From DASXRA01 sp036502575 (GTDB lineage Bacteria > Actinomycetota > Actinomycetes > Mycobacteriales > Jatrophihabitantaceae), in assembly GCA_036502575.1 (NCBI GenBank), contig DASXYL010000062.1, forward strand, positions 1-64,000: DNA of 64,000 nucleotides, read 5' to 3'. This document shows, piece by piece, positions 49,771 through 58,500 of this stretch. A model generated the notes under the pieces. The model was given only the letters and a program-made list of their open reading frames with translations, was not told the DNA's origin and did not search any database. The translations under genes and the position numbers were made by a program. The stretch's first letter is position 1; every line of letters starts with the position of its first letter.

Positions 49771-50607
49771 CTAGACGGCATGCGCGGCATTCAATGCAGC
49801 GGCGAGGGGCTCGAGGTCGGCGATGAGTTGGTCGAGGTCACTCGGTTCGAGGACGTCGTAGGCCGGGGCGGCGAGGTCGTCGGTGAGTGCCTCGATCCGC
49901 TCCTTGGTCGCGCGGCCGTCGGCGGTGAGCCAGCCGTCGGCACCGATCAGGCCGCGAGCCCGCATGCCGTCGATGGCCGCCGCCAACTGCGCTTCGGGCA
50001 GGTGGGAGACGCGGCCGAACTTCTCCGCGGGCATGCCGTCGGCCAGCGCGTGCAGCACGTGGGCTTCCGTGCCGCCGATGCCGTTGGCGACCAGGGCGAT
50101 GACGTGCCCGTCGCCGCGGTGTTCGCGCAGCAGGTTGGCCGCGTGCCAGAGGCGGGCGACCGGCTCCTCGGGCAGGGGCAGAGCCCGTAGCCCGGCGTAG
50201 AGCGCGCGGCCGACCGTCGGCGGGCTGATCGCCGCCGTCGTGAGCAGGTCGGCGGTTCGCGCCAACCCGGGGGCGTCAACGAGGTCGCCGAGGATGCGGC
50301 GCAGCGCGAGGACGCAGCCCTGTTGGCGCGCCGCGAGCGCCGCGTCCGGCGTGATGAGATCCCAGACGCGCGGGAGGTGGCGGGCGGCCTCGCCGGGTGC
50401 GAAGTTGTAGAAGATCGCGTGCACGACCTCGGCCGGCGCCCGGCCCAGCGGTGCCGCCCGCCCGGCGAAGTAGGTGTCCCAGTAGTTGCGCAGGCCGAGC
50501 GCCAGCAGCGCCTCGGCTGGCTCGTCCGTCGCGTACGGGATGAGCCCGATGGGCTCTACGAGCCCGAACATGCGGCGGGCGGTGGCCCCCGAGATCGGTG
50601 GTGTCAT
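49771..50607 (-). CDS. SCO6745 family protein
   Basis: A 278-residue, all-helical protein matching the actinobacterial SCO6745 family: starts ATARRMFGLVEPIGLIPYAT, continues with ALGLRNYWDTYFAGRAAPLG, and includes LWHAANLLREHRGDGHV. The C-terminal half resembles a MarR-like winged helix (GMRARGLIGADGWLTADGRA). Regulatory role possible but unproven. Confidence 0.82.
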   Translation of the reverse strand: MTPPISGATARRMFGLVEPIGLIPYATDEPAEALLALGLRNYWDTYFAGRAAPLGRAPAEVVHAIFYNFAPGEAARHLPRVWDLITPDAALAARQQGCVLALRRILGDLVDAPGLARTADLLTTAAISPPTVGRALYAGLRALPLPEEPVARLWHAANLLREHRGDGHVIALVANGIGGTEAHVLHALADGMPAEKFGRVSHLPEAQLAAAIDGMRARGLIGADGWLTADGRATKERIEALTDDLAAPAYDVLEPSDLDQLIADLEPLAAALNAAHAV

Positions 50608-50863
50608 GATCGCGGCCTTTCGTCCGGAGTGGATCTCTCACCCCTGCTACGAACAGCCTTGCCGCGATCCGACACTTCGGCCGACATATCTCACGGCGCG
50701 GCCGTTTCCGGCGTCGCCGAACGGCGCCCGCGACGGACGACCACGACCAGATGCAGTGCCGAGAATAGGTCAGGTGACCGCCGAACCACGGCGGCGGCCA
50801 CTCCGCTGTCTCGGCGGAGGCAGCCGGGCGCTGCGCCTCGGTCAGCACCGCCGGACCCTGACG

Positions 50864-50936
50864 TGGGCCCCCCGGGGCTCGAACCCGGAACCTACGGATT
50901 AAAAGTCCGCAGCTCTGCCGATTGAGCTAGAGGCCC
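50864..50936 (-). tRNA. tRNA-Lys (anticodon TTT)
   Basis: 73 nt read from the minus strand. Acceptor arms GGGCCTC and GGGGCCC pair (one G-T) with discriminator A; D-loop AGCTCAATCGGCAGAGCT; anticodon stem GCGGA/TCCGT around loop CTTTTAA, anticodon TTT; T-arm with GTTCGAG. CCA is not encoded. Its 3' end faces the accessory region. Confidence 0.95.
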
Positions 50937-51060
50937 GACGGCGACCAGTCTCTCAGATGTGTCGTGCCCATGTGCGCGGGCTGTGGGCGTGAACCGACGT
51001 GTAATGAACGTGCATGCGAAGGTCACGTAGCTGAAATCGGTGGCTGACAACGTTGGCGGC

Positions 51061-51705
51061 ATGACGACGATTGAGGCTCCCTGCACCGCTCGGCAGCGTC
51101 CCTCCGGCAAGGTGACCCGGGGATTGGACGACGGCGCGGCGCGGCATGCTTCCCTCACCGGGCTGGTGCGCCAACCGTGGTCGGTGCGGGTGGGCAGTGC
51201 CAGTGTGCTCATCCGCGGGGCGACGCCGCGCGATCTTGCTGCCGTCGCCGAGATGCATGGACGCTGCTCACCCCAGAGTCTGCTGAACCGTTACCGGATG
51301 GGTGGGCGACGTCCAGCTGTAGCGGCACTGGAGAACCAGCTGCGCGAACCGCTCAGCTTCGTGGTGGCCACCTACGGCGGGTCGATCGTTGCGACTGCGG
51401 TGGCGAGCCCCGATGCGCAGCACGGCCGGGACGCCGCCGAGGTCGGGCTGCTCGTCGAGGATGCCTGGCAGGGCTGGCATCTCGGCCGCGAACTGATGAG
51501 CCACATCGCCGGGGCCACGCTCGTGTGCGGGTACCGGGAGCTCATCGCCTATCCGGCGACGACGCTGGTGGCGGCGCAGCGACTGATGATCGACGTCGGC
51601 CACACCCGGGTCGTGGTCGACCCCACCAGTACCCACTTGCACACGTACCTGGCCGAATCGGCCGCTCTCGGACTGGGACCGGTGCGCGAGCGGCTGGCCA
51701 GCTGA
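51061..51705 (+). CDS. GNAT-family acetyltransferase
   Basis: A 214-residue protein with a ~45-residue N-terminal extension and a GNAT domain (VLIRGATPRDLAAVAEMHGR, FVVATYGGSIVATAVASP, VGLLVEDAWQGWHLGRELM). The acetyl-CoA loop is the QGWHLG variant. GTG 51040 is an alternative start; the ATG is preferred as nearer the domain. Substrate unknown. Confidence 0.8.
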   Translation: MTTIEAPCTARQRPSGKVTRGLDDGAARHASLTGLVRQPWSVRVGSASVLIRGATPRDLAAVAEMHGRCSPQSLLNRYRMGGRRPAVAALENQLREPLSFVVATYGGSIVATAVASPDAQHGRDAAEVGLLVEDAWQGWHLGRELMSHIAGATLVCGYRELIAYPATTLVAAQRLMIDVGHTRVVVDPTSTHLHTYLAESAALGLGPVRERLAS

Positions 51706-51713
51706 ACATGGAT

Positions 51714-51757
51714 CACGCCCGCCTCGAACGACAAGAACACGGTTCGGGGCGGGCGTG
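51714..51757. terminator. 16-bp hairpin between GNAT and a convergent small gene
   Basis: CACGCCCGCCTCGAAC (51714-51729) pairs with GTTCGGGGCGGGCGTG (51742-51757), one wobble, 12-base loop. Probably terminates both converging genes. Confidence 0.75.
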
Positions 51758-51767
51758 AGGGAAGTGC

Positions 51768-51992
51768 TCAGCCAGTCTTGCCGTCGAGCGCCACCAGGAC
51801 GCCGGCCAGCGCGAAGTACTTGTTGCTGCCGAGCTCCCGCACGGTGTCGATGCCGAACAGGTCCTTGAGCGCGGCGTCGTGCTTGTCGGTCAGGCCGGCC
51901 AAGGACGACGGCGGCGCGTTGAGAATCTCGTCGAGGCCCTTGTCCTCGTATGCCTTGTCGAGGCCACGGCCCAGGTTCACGGACACTGCCAT
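51768..51992 (-). CDS. Small helical protein, 74 residues
   Basis: I do not recognise its function. The sequence (LDKAYEDKGLDEILNAPPSS, then LFGIDTVRELGSNKYFALAG) is soluble and helical; DLFGIDTVRELG resembles a helix-hairpin-helix turn. GGGAG-type ribosome site precedes the ATG. Ends at a shared bidirectional terminator. Confidence 0.72.
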   Translation of the reverse strand: MAVSVNLGRGLDKAYEDKGLDEILNAPPSSLAGLTDKHDAALKDLFGIDTVRELGSNKYFALAGVLVALDGKTG

Positions 51993-52090
51993 ATTCCGCT
52001 CCCTTCACTTGGAGTCGACGGCCGATGCGGCCGCCCGGGCGTCAGCCTTGTGCACCTGAGCCGTCTCGGCAACCGAAACCCGGGAAACTC

Positions 52091-53155
52091 ATGGCGAACG
52101 GCCAGGCGTCACGCCGACCGGCCGGCAGCGTAATCTCGCGCATCGTGCCGACCCGCCTCTCCGACCTCACGACGCTGCGCCTCGGTGGCTGCGCTGATCG
52201 TCTCGTCGACGCCGGAACCGGGGACGAGCTCGTCGACGCGATTCGGACGGCCGACGAGGCCGCCGAGGCGGTGCTGATCGTCGGCGGTGGCAGCAACCTG
52301 GTGGCGGCCGATGCGGGCTGGCCGGGCGTCGTCGTGCGGGTGCGGACGAGCGGCGTGCAGCTGGCGCGCGACGGTGACGCGCTGGCTGTGACGGTGGCGG
52401 CCGGCGAGTCCTGGGACGATTTCGTGGCGCTGACCGTCGCCGAGGGGTGGTCCGGCCTGGCCTCGATGTCGGGCATCCCGGGCCTGGCCGGAGCGACGCC
52501 GGTGCAGAACGTCGGCGCCTACGGCAGCGAGGTCGCCGACACGATCACCGCCGTCCAGGTATACGACCGCTCGACCGGTTCGACCTCGATGTGGACGCCC
52601 GCGCAGTGCGGGTTCGGGTTCCGTACCAGCGCTTTCAAGCACACCGACCGCTACATCGTCCTCGCCGTGACCTTTGCTCTGCGTCGCTCGTCGGATGCCG
52701 TTCCGGTGCGCTACGCCGAGCTGGCCCGCCGGCTGGGCATCTCGCCCGGCGACACCGCCCCGTCGACGGACGTGCGCGAGACGGTGCTGGACCTGCGGCG
52801 CAGCAAGGGCATGGTGCTCGACGCCGGCGATCACGACACGTGGAGCGTCGGCTCGTTCTTCGTCAACCCCTTCGTGGACGTGGCTCTGGCGCCTCCTGAC
52901 TGTCCACAGTGGACGGTGGATGGCCGGGTGAAGCTGTCCGCCGCCTGGCTGATCGAGAACGCCGGCTTCCACCGCGGATACGGTCTGCCCGGCAAGGTGG
53001 CGGTCTCGACGAAGCACTCCCTGGCACTGACCAACCGCGGCGGCGCGACCACGGAAGAGCTGCTCGACCTGGCCCGCGAGATCCGCAATGGAGTGGAAAA
53101 GGAATACGGGATAAGGCTGGCGCCTGAAGCCCACCTGGTCGGCGTGAACCTCTGA
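52091..53155 (+). CDS. murB: UDP-N-acetylenolpyruvoylglucosamine reductase
   Basis: A 354-residue MurB, the FAD enzyme that makes UDP-MurNAc for peptidoglycan. FAD-binding VGGGSNLVAADAGWPG, IPGLAGATPVQNVGAYGSEV, the proton-donor serine in SVGSFFVNP and the C-terminal Glu in PEAHLVG are present. The start is uncertain: ATG 52091 (chosen) or GTG 52145; the domain begins at LTTLRLGG. Matches the murB position (Rv0482) ahead of the mshA block. Confidence 0.92.
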   Translation: MANGQASRRPAGSVISRIVPTRLSDLTTLRLGGCADRLVDAGTGDELVDAIRTADEAAEAVLIVGGGSNLVAADAGWPGVVVRVRTSGVQLARDGDALAVTVAAGESWDDFVALTVAEGWSGLASMSGIPGLAGATPVQNVGAYGSEVADTITAVQVYDRSTGSTSMWTPAQCGFGFRTSAFKHTDRYIVLAVTFALRRSSDAVPVRYAELARRLGISPGDTAPSTDVRETVLDLRRSKGMVLDAGDHDTWSVGSFFVNPFVDVALAPPDCPQWTVDGRVKLSAAWLIENAGFHRGYGLPGKVAVSTKHSLALTNRGGATTEELLDLAREIRNGVEKEYGIRLAPEAHLVGVNL

Positions 53156-53161
53156 TCCCAC

Positions 53162-53212
53162 GCGGATCGTGGTGGATTGGCCCGGGCTGGGCGGGCTAAT
53201 CGACCACGATCG
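53162..53212. repeat. ATCG-GGT-GATT palindrome, left of the DUF559 gene
   Basis: Arms GATCGTGGTGGATT (53165-53178) and AATCGACCACGATC (53198-53211) pair at 13 of 14 positions. A 23-base stretch (53162-53184) is repeated exactly at 54127-54149 on the other side of the DUF559 gene. It follows murB and may also terminate it. Confidence 0.75.
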
Positions 53213-53265
53213 GTGCCTGTGGATGATCGAAACGCGCGCACCTGCTTCTGCGACATCCTGGCGAG

Positions 53266-54163
53266 GTGGGGTGGGGCGACGTGGCGGCGCGGCAGGCTGG
53301 CGTGATCAGCCGCGCCCAGCTGCGGATTGGCGGTTTGACCGACCACGTGGTCGACGGCCTGCTCGCATCGCGTGGCCTGACGCCACTGGCCCGTGGTGTG
53401 TTCCTGGTACGCGGTGCGCCCCTCACGTATGAGGCCGGCCTCTGGTCAGCGGTTCTCTCGACCGGCGGGGTGCTCGGCTTCGCCAGCGCCGCCCACTTGT
53501 GGGGCATCGTCGACGAGGCGCCTGATCGAGCGCATGTGATCATCCGCCGAGACCTGCACCTCCAGCATCCGCACGGAGTTCGCATATATCGACACGACCT
53601 CCGGCCCCAGCTGATCGATCAGCGACATGGGCTGCCCATCACGTCACGGACGACGACCGTGATGGACTACAATCGGTCGTCTCCGGCTCGGCGAGGCGGG
53701 TCGCATAGCCGACCGCGCGGCTCAGCGGGGTTGGCTTCGCGCGGCCGACATCGATCGTCGACTGCATCAGCAGCCCGGTCGTACCGGCAACCCCCGCCTG
53801 CGCGAACTGCTGCCCATGCTGAGCGACGGTGCATCGGCAAAATCCGAACGTGTCCTGCATGTCCTGTTACGAAAGGCCGGCATTGACGGGTGGGTGCCGA
53901 ACTATGACGTCTGGAACGACGGTGTGCTGGCCGGCGTCGTCGATATCGCGTTCCCCAGGCTCCGCATCGCGATCGAGGTCGACGGCTGGGCATTTCACCA
54001 CAGCCAGGACCGGTTTCAGCGTGATCGCACCAGGCAAAATCACCTCGTGACGCTCGGGTGGACCGTATTGCGCTTTACCTGGTCCGATCTTGTCGACCGT
54101 CCGGGATACGTCATCGCCGCCATCCGGCGGATCGTGGTGGATTGGCCCGCGCTGAGCGGGTGA
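53266..54163 (+). pseudogene. AbiEi-like/DUF559 protein with frameshift
   Basis: GTG 53266 opens a product whose N-terminal part (GDVAARQAGVISRAQLRIGG, ARGVFLVRGAP) resembles the AbiEi-type wHTH seen in actinobacterial DUF559 proteins. After SRTTTVMDY (near 53670) the meaning jumps to the next frame: IGRLRLGEAGRIADRAAQRG and on to the DUF559/Vsr-like nuclease core (YDVWNDGVLAGVVDIAFP, AIEVDGWAFHHSQDRFQRDR, LVTLGWTVLRFTWSDL), ending at 54163. One extra base explains it. Intact length would be about 299 residues. Real decay or sequencing error. Confidence 0.78.
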
Positions 54164-54179
54164 ATCAACCCCGATCCGG
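54127..54179. repeat. ATCG-GGT-GATT palindrome, right of the DUF559 gene
   Basis: Left arm GATCGTGGTGGATT (54130-54143) is identical to the copy at 53165; right arm AATCAACCCCGATC (54163-54176) pairs at 12 of 14. The element encodes the last residues of the DUF559 protein on one strand and of the SDR on the other, so both genes end inside it. Confidence 0.72.
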
Positions 54180-54929
54180 AAAGAGGCTGCCACGAGCCAA
54201 CTTGTACGGCGCCGCCTGGGCTAGGGGTTTCACTACCAATAGATCGACGTTGACGTGCCTTGGGCGGGTTACCGCGAACGCGATGCAGTCGGCGATGTCC
54301 TCGGCGGTGAGCGGCTCGTCGACGCCGTCGTACACCCGGGCCGCCGCCGCTGCGTCACCGCGCAGGCGCACCAGCGAGAACTCCTCGGTGGCTACCATGC
54401 CGGGCGCCACCTCGGTGACGCGGATCGGTCGGCCGTTGAGCTCCAGCCGCAGCGTCTCGACCACGGCCGACGCCGCGTGCTTGGCCGCCGTGTAGCCGGC
54501 CCCGCCCTCGTAGACGAGATGCCCGGCGATCGAACCGGTCACCACGATGTGCCCACCGTCGCCACGCTCGAGTAGAGGCAGCAGCGCCTGCGTGACCCGC
54601 AGCACGCCGAGCACGTTCGTGTCGTACATCGCCTGCCAATCGGCGGGGTCGGCCGCCTCGACCGGCTCGACGCCCACCGCACCGCCGGCGTTGTTGACGA
54701 GCACCGCCACCTCGGAGAGGGACGACGCGAGCTCGGCCACCGATGAGGGCGACGTCACATCGAGCGTCACGGCCCGAATGCCCGGGGCCGACGACGCGAG
54801 CGAATCCAGGCGCTCGCGCCGCCGGGCGGCCGCCACCACCTCGTATCCCTCGGCGGCGAGTCGGCGGGCGGTGGCCGCCCCGATTCCGCTGCTGGCGCCC
54901 GTCACGACTGCTGTTCCACGTCCCGTCAT
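54165..54929 (-). CDS. SDR oxidoreductase, Rv0484c-like
   Basis: A 254-residue short-chain dehydrogenase of the YdfG type: TGASSGIG at about 10-17, NNAGG, and YTAAKHA with catalytic Tyr/Lys. The C-terminus VDLLVVKPLAQA is typical of the subgroup. Divergent from mshA, exactly as Rv0484c is placed in M. tuberculosis. The open frame extends far upstream on this strand inside mshA, but that is shadow; ATG 54929 starts the real domain. Confidence 0.9.
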   Translation of the reverse strand: MTGRGTAVVTGASSGIGAATARRLAAEGYEVVAAARRRERLDSLASSAPGIRAVTLDVTSPSSVAELASSLSEVAVLVNNAGGAVGVEPVEAADPADWQAMYDTNVLGVLRVTQALLPLLERGDGGHIVVTGSIAGHLVYEGGAGYTAAKHAASAVVETLRLELNGRPIRVTEVAPGMVATEEFSLVRLRGDAAAAARVYDGVDEPLTAEDIADCIAFAVTRPRHVNVDLLVVKPLAQAAPYKLARGSLFPDRG

Positions 54930-55004
54930 GGATAAGGATTCTGCCGACCGGGCATGATCGGGGCGACACCGCTGTTGAGGTGACGGCGGAAGGAGCCCCC
55001 CAAG

Positions 55005-56246
55005 TTGGAACGCGTCGCGATGTTGAGCGTCCACACTTCGCCCCTCGAGACCCCGGGCGGTGGCGATGCGGGAGGCATGAACGTCTACATCCTCGAGACC
55101 GCGAAGCGGATGGCTGACGCCGGCATTGCGGTCGAGATCTTCACCCGGGCGACGTCCAGCGCCCAGCCGCGATGGGTGGAGATCCACCCGGGGGTGGTGG
55201 TCCGGCACATCAACGCCGGCCCGTTCGAGGGGCTCAGCAAGAACGAACTGCCCGGACAGTTGTGCGCGTTCACCGCCGCCGTGCTGCGGGCCGAGGCGCA
55301 CCACGAGCAGGGCTGGTACGACCTCATCCACTCGCATTACTGGTTGTCCGGACAGGTCGGGTGGCTGGCCCGCGACCGCTGGGGCGTGCCGCTCGTGCAC
55401 ACGGCGCACACGCTCGGCAAGGTCAAGAACGCCGCCCTGGCCGCCGGGGACGCGCCTGAGCCCCTCGCCCGGATCGTCGGCGAGCAGCAGGTGATCGCCG
55501 AAGCCGACCGGCTCGTCGCGTCTACCTGCCAGGAACGCAACGAGCTCGTGCAGTACTACGGCGCCGACCCGGCTCGCGTCGACGTCGTGGCGCCGGGAGT
55601 CGACCTGGAGACCTTCGCCCCCGGCCCGTCTGATCGCGCGGCGCTGGGCCTCCCGGACGACGCCCACGTGCTGCTGTACGTGGGACGCATCCAGCCGCTG
55701 AAGGCCCCGGACGTCCTGCTGCGGGCCGCCGCCCGCATCGCCGAGAACGATCCGGAGCTGGCCCGGCGCCTGCAGGTCGTCGTGCTGGGGGCGCCGAGCG
55801 GCGTCGACCCGCAGTGGCTGCCGAGTCTGGCCCGGTCGCTCGGCGTCGAAGCCCGGTTCGTGCCGCCGGTCGGGCGGCGCGAGGTCGCCGCCTACTACCG
55901 GGCGGCCGACCTCACCGTGGTGCCCAGCTACAACGAGTCGTTCGGGCTCGTCGCGCTCGAGTCGCAGGCGTGCGGGACGCCGGTGGTGGCGGCCGCGGTC
56001 GGCGGGTTGCCCACAGCCGTGGCGAACGGCACGTCGGGCGTGCTGGTCGAGAGCCACGATCCGGGTGACTGGGCCGACGTCCTCGGCGGGCTGTTGCGGG
56101 CGCCGTGGCGGCGCGACCAGCTCGCGGCCGGAGCGCGTACGCAGGCGCTGCGCTTCTCGTGGGACCGCACCACCGCCGAGCTGGTCAGCTCCTACGAGCT
56201 GGCCACCGCCAGCCGGGTGGCCGAGTTGCGGGCGGCCGCCCGATGA
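55005..56246 (+). CDS. mshA: Mycothiol glycosyltransferase MshA
   Basis: A 413-residue GT4 enzyme that joins UDP-GlcNAc to inositol-1-phosphate, the first step of mycothiol synthesis. Family features are VHTSPLETPGGGDAGGMNVY, HSHYWLSGQVGWLA, HTAHTLGKVKN, and the donor site YNESFGLVALESQACGTPVV. TTG start is accepted because the family begins with this R-V-A-x-L-S context; ATG 55020 would cut into the first strand. AAGGAG lies upstream. Overlaps the YbjN gene in ATGA. Confidence 0.95.
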   Translation: MERVAMLSVHTSPLETPGGGDAGGMNVYILETAKRMADAGIAVEIFTRATSSAQPRWVEIHPGVVVRHINAGPFEGLSKNELPGQLCAFTAAVLRAEAHHEQGWYDLIHSHYWLSGQVGWLARDRWGVPLVHTAHTLGKVKNAALAAGDAPEPLARIVGEQQVIAEADRLVASTCQERNELVQYYGADPARVDVVAPGVDLETFAPGPSDRAALGLPDDAHVLLYVGRIQPLKAPDVLLRAAARIAENDPELARRLQVVVLGAPSGVDPQWLPSLARSLGVEARFVPPVGRREVAAYYRAADLTVVPSYNESFGLVALESQACGTPVVAAAVGGLPTAVANGTSGVLVESHDPGDWADVLGGLLRAPWRRDQLAAGARTQALRFSWDRTTAELVSSYELATASRVAELRAAAR

Positions 56247-56728
56247 CGACCGCCGAGGTCATCGAGGCCGCCCTGCGCGACGGATCTCTCGAGTTCGAGC
56301 GATCCGGCCCGGATGCGTTCGTGGTGAACCTGCCGGGTACCCGCCGGCTCAAGACCGCGTGCTGGCTGACCATCGGCGAACACGCGCTGACCGTCGAGGC
56401 GTTCGTGGTGCGCAAGCCCGACGAGATGGCCGAGCAGGTGTACCGGTACCTGCTCGAACACAATGCGCGGATGTACGCCGTCTCCTGGTCGATCGACGAC
56501 TCGGGCGACATCTACCTGACCGGTCGGCTGCCCCTGTCCGCGGTCAGCGCCGAGGAGATCGATCGGGTGCTGGGCGCCGTCCTCGAATACGCCGACGGAT
56601 CGTTCAACACCTTGCTGCAATTGGGATTCGGGTCGTCCATCCGCCGTGAATGGGCCTGGCGGGTCAAGAACAACGAGTCGCTCGCCAACCTGGCCGCCTT
56701 CGCCGAGTTCGCCCAGCGCGAACCGTAG
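56243..56728 (+). CDS. YbjN domain protein, Rv0487-like
   Basis: A 161-residue YbjN-fold protein (related to type III secretion chaperone folds), with CWLTIGEHALTVEAFVVRKP and YRYLLEHNARMYAVSWSIDD. It is translationally coupled to mshA, as Rv0487 follows mshA (Rv0486). Role unknown; conserved adjacency hints at a link with mycothiol or cell-envelope stress. Confidence 0.88.
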   Translation: MTTAEVIEAALRDGSLEFERSGPDAFVVNLPGTRRLKTACWLTIGEHALTVEAFVVRKPDEMAEQVYRYLLEHNARMYAVSWSIDDSGDIYLTGRLPLSAVSAEEIDRVLGAVLEYADGSFNTLLQLGFGSSIRREWAWRVKNNESLANLAAFAEFAQREP

Positions 56729-56731
56729 TTT

Positions 56732-56794
56732 CGAAACGCTTGCGTAGCGGAACGCCGGCGTGCTCTACTGGCATACCGATACGCAGTCGTAGCG
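56732..56794. promoter_or_regulatory. Two TetR-type operators before the MFS-TetR pair
   Basis: Two 18-bp sites CGAAACGCTTGCGTAGCG (56732-56749) and CGATACGCAGTCGTAGCG (56777-56794) agree at 14 positions and each is partly palindromic around a four-base centre. They lie in the 83-bp gap before the MFS gene and bracket the likely promoter. The TetR encoded in the same operon is the natural candidate to bind them. Confidence 0.55.
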
Positions 56795-56811
56795 AAATTC
56801 GGGAGCCGTAC

Positions 56812-58500
56812 GTGGACGAGAAGACGATTCACCAGCGCCGGTGGTGGATCCTGAGCGTGCTGGTGATCTGCCTGCTCGTCGTGATCCTCGACAACACCAT
56901 CCTCAACGTCGCCCTCAAGACGGTGCAGTCCGATCTGGACGCCTCGCAGAGCCAGATGCAGTGGGCCGTCGACAGCTATGCCCTGGTCTTCGCCGGGTTG
57001 CTGATCACCGGGGGCGTTCTGGGCGACCGGCTCGGCCGCAAGAAGGTGCTGCTGTTCGGCATGGTCGCGTTCGGCGCGACGTCCGCACTGTGCTCGTTCG
57101 CCAACTCGCCGACCACCCTGATCCTGTTCCGGGCGCTCATGGGCATCGGTGCGGCCGCCGTGCAGCCGCAGACGCTGTCGATCATCCAGAACGTGTTCGA
57201 GCCGAGCGAACGCCCGAAGGCTATTGGCATCTGGGCCGGAGCGTCCGGTATGGCCATCGCGCTGGGACCGATCGCCGGCGGCGCGCTGCTCAAGTACTTC
57301 TGGTGGGGCTCGATCTTTCTCGTCAACGTGCCGATTGTGATCGTGGGCGTCGTCGCCATCTTCTTCTTGGTGCCTAACTCGAAGAACCCGCGTCCGGGCC
57401 GGCTCGACCCGTTCGGCGTGGTGCTCTCGATGGTGGCGCTGGTCGTGTTGGTCTACGGCGTCATCGAGGGCGGCAACACCAACGAGTGGCTGCGGTGGAA
57501 CACGCTCGGCGCGATCCTGCTCGGCGTCGCGCTGCTCGCCCTGTTCGTTCGTTCGCAGGCCCGCAGCACGCATCCGACGATCGACGTGTCGCTGTTCCGG
57601 AACCGGCACTTCTCGGCCGGCGTCGGTGCGATCGGCGTGACGTTCTTCGCGCTGATGGGCGCGACGTTCTACCTGGCCTACTTCCTGCAGGCGGTGCGTG
57701 GGTACACCGCGCTGGCGGCCGGAGTGGCGCTGATCGCAGTCGCGGGAGCCGTCATGGTGGCCGCGCCCTTGTCGGCTCGGCTGTCGGCGCGTTTCGGGCC
57801 GCGGGCCGTGACGGGGGCGGGGATGGCGATCTTCGGGTTGACGATGATGTCCTACGGCCTGGCCACCCGGACGATGCCGCAATGGGTCATCGAGATCATG
57901 ATGGTCGGCTTCGGTGTCGGTATGGGCCTGGTCATGACGCCGGCCACGAATGCGATCATGAGCGCCGTACCGCGCGAGAAGGCCGGTGCCGGGTCCGCGG
58001 TGAACAACACCGTCCGCCAGGTGGCCGGCGCGCTGGGCGTGGCCATCCTCGGCTCGCTACTGGCAGTGGTGTTCCGCAGCCACCTCGGCGCGGACGCCCC
58101 GGCGCAACTGGCCAATCGGCTCGACCAACCCGCGGCAGTCGTGACGAAGCTGCCGGCCGATGCACGGGTGAGTACCTACGTCAAGAAGGACGCGTCCGAG
58201 TCCATCGGCGGATCGCTCGAGTATGTCGGCAAGGCGGCCGGGGCGCTGCAGGAGCGCGGCAAGCTGGCCGGTACCCCGCCGACCTCTGCGCAGCAGGCCC
58301 AGGCGCAGCAGGCCATCGGTGAGTTCGTCGACCAGTCCAAGGACTCGTTCATGTCGGCCATGCGGGTCGCCTCCGTGGTGTCCGGCCTGATCGGACTGCT
58401 CGGCGCGGTCGGAGCGTTCCTGTTCCTGCCGACCCGCCGCGAGCACGCCGAGCAGACTACGAACGCTCCGGCGACCGACGAGCCGGCGCTGGCGCATTGA
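56812..58500 (+). CDS. DHA2/EmrB-type MFS multidrug exporter
   Basis: A 562-residue 14-helix exporter. Motif C-like region and LDNTILNVALKTVQSDL in helix 1, GGVLGDRLGRKKVLLFG (loop 2-3 motif A), and NVFEPSERPKAIGIWAGASG. A long periplasmic loop lies before the last helix (about 460-520). GTG start after GGGAG. The stop overlaps the TetR start in TTGA, so pump and repressor are one operon. Confidence 0.92.
   Translation: MDEKTIHQRRWWILSVLVICLLVVILDNTILNVALKTVQSDLDASQSQMQWAVDSYALVFAGLLITGGVLGDRLGRKKVLLFGMVAFGATSALCSFANSPTTLILFRALMGIGAAAVQPQTLSIIQNVFEPSERPKAIGIWAGASGMAIALGPIAGGALLKYFWWGSIFLVNVPIVIVGVVAIFFLVPNSKNPRPGRLDPFGVVLSMVALVVLVYGVIEGGNTNEWLRWNTLGAILLGVALLALFVRSQARSTHPTIDVSLFRNRHFSAGVGAIGVTFFALMGATFYLAYFLQAVRGYTALAAGVALIAVAGAVMVAAPLSARLSARFGPRAVTGAGMAIFGLTMMSYGLATRTMPQWVIEIMMVGFGVGMGLVMTPATNAIMSAVPREKAGAGSAVNNTVRQVAGALGVAILGSLLAVVFRSHLGADAPAQLANRLDQPAAVVTKLPADARVSTYVKKDASESIGGSLEYVGKAAGALQERGKLAGTPPTSAQQAQAQQAIGEFVDQSKDSFMSAMRVASVVSGLIGLLGAVGAFLFLPTRREHAEQTTNAPATDEPALAH

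Noticed and set aside
50864..50936. Attachment-site duplication of the tRNA-Lys 3' end
   Set aside because: I scanned for a second copy of the GGGCTCGAACCCGG segment and saw none in the window, and no integrase gene is present.
54930..56057. Long open frame antisense to mshA, continuous with the SDR gene
   Set aside because: It is a high-GC shadow: the SDR domain starts at 54929, and the upstream translation is His/Arg/Gly-rich with no family resemblance, while mshA on the other strand is unmistakable.
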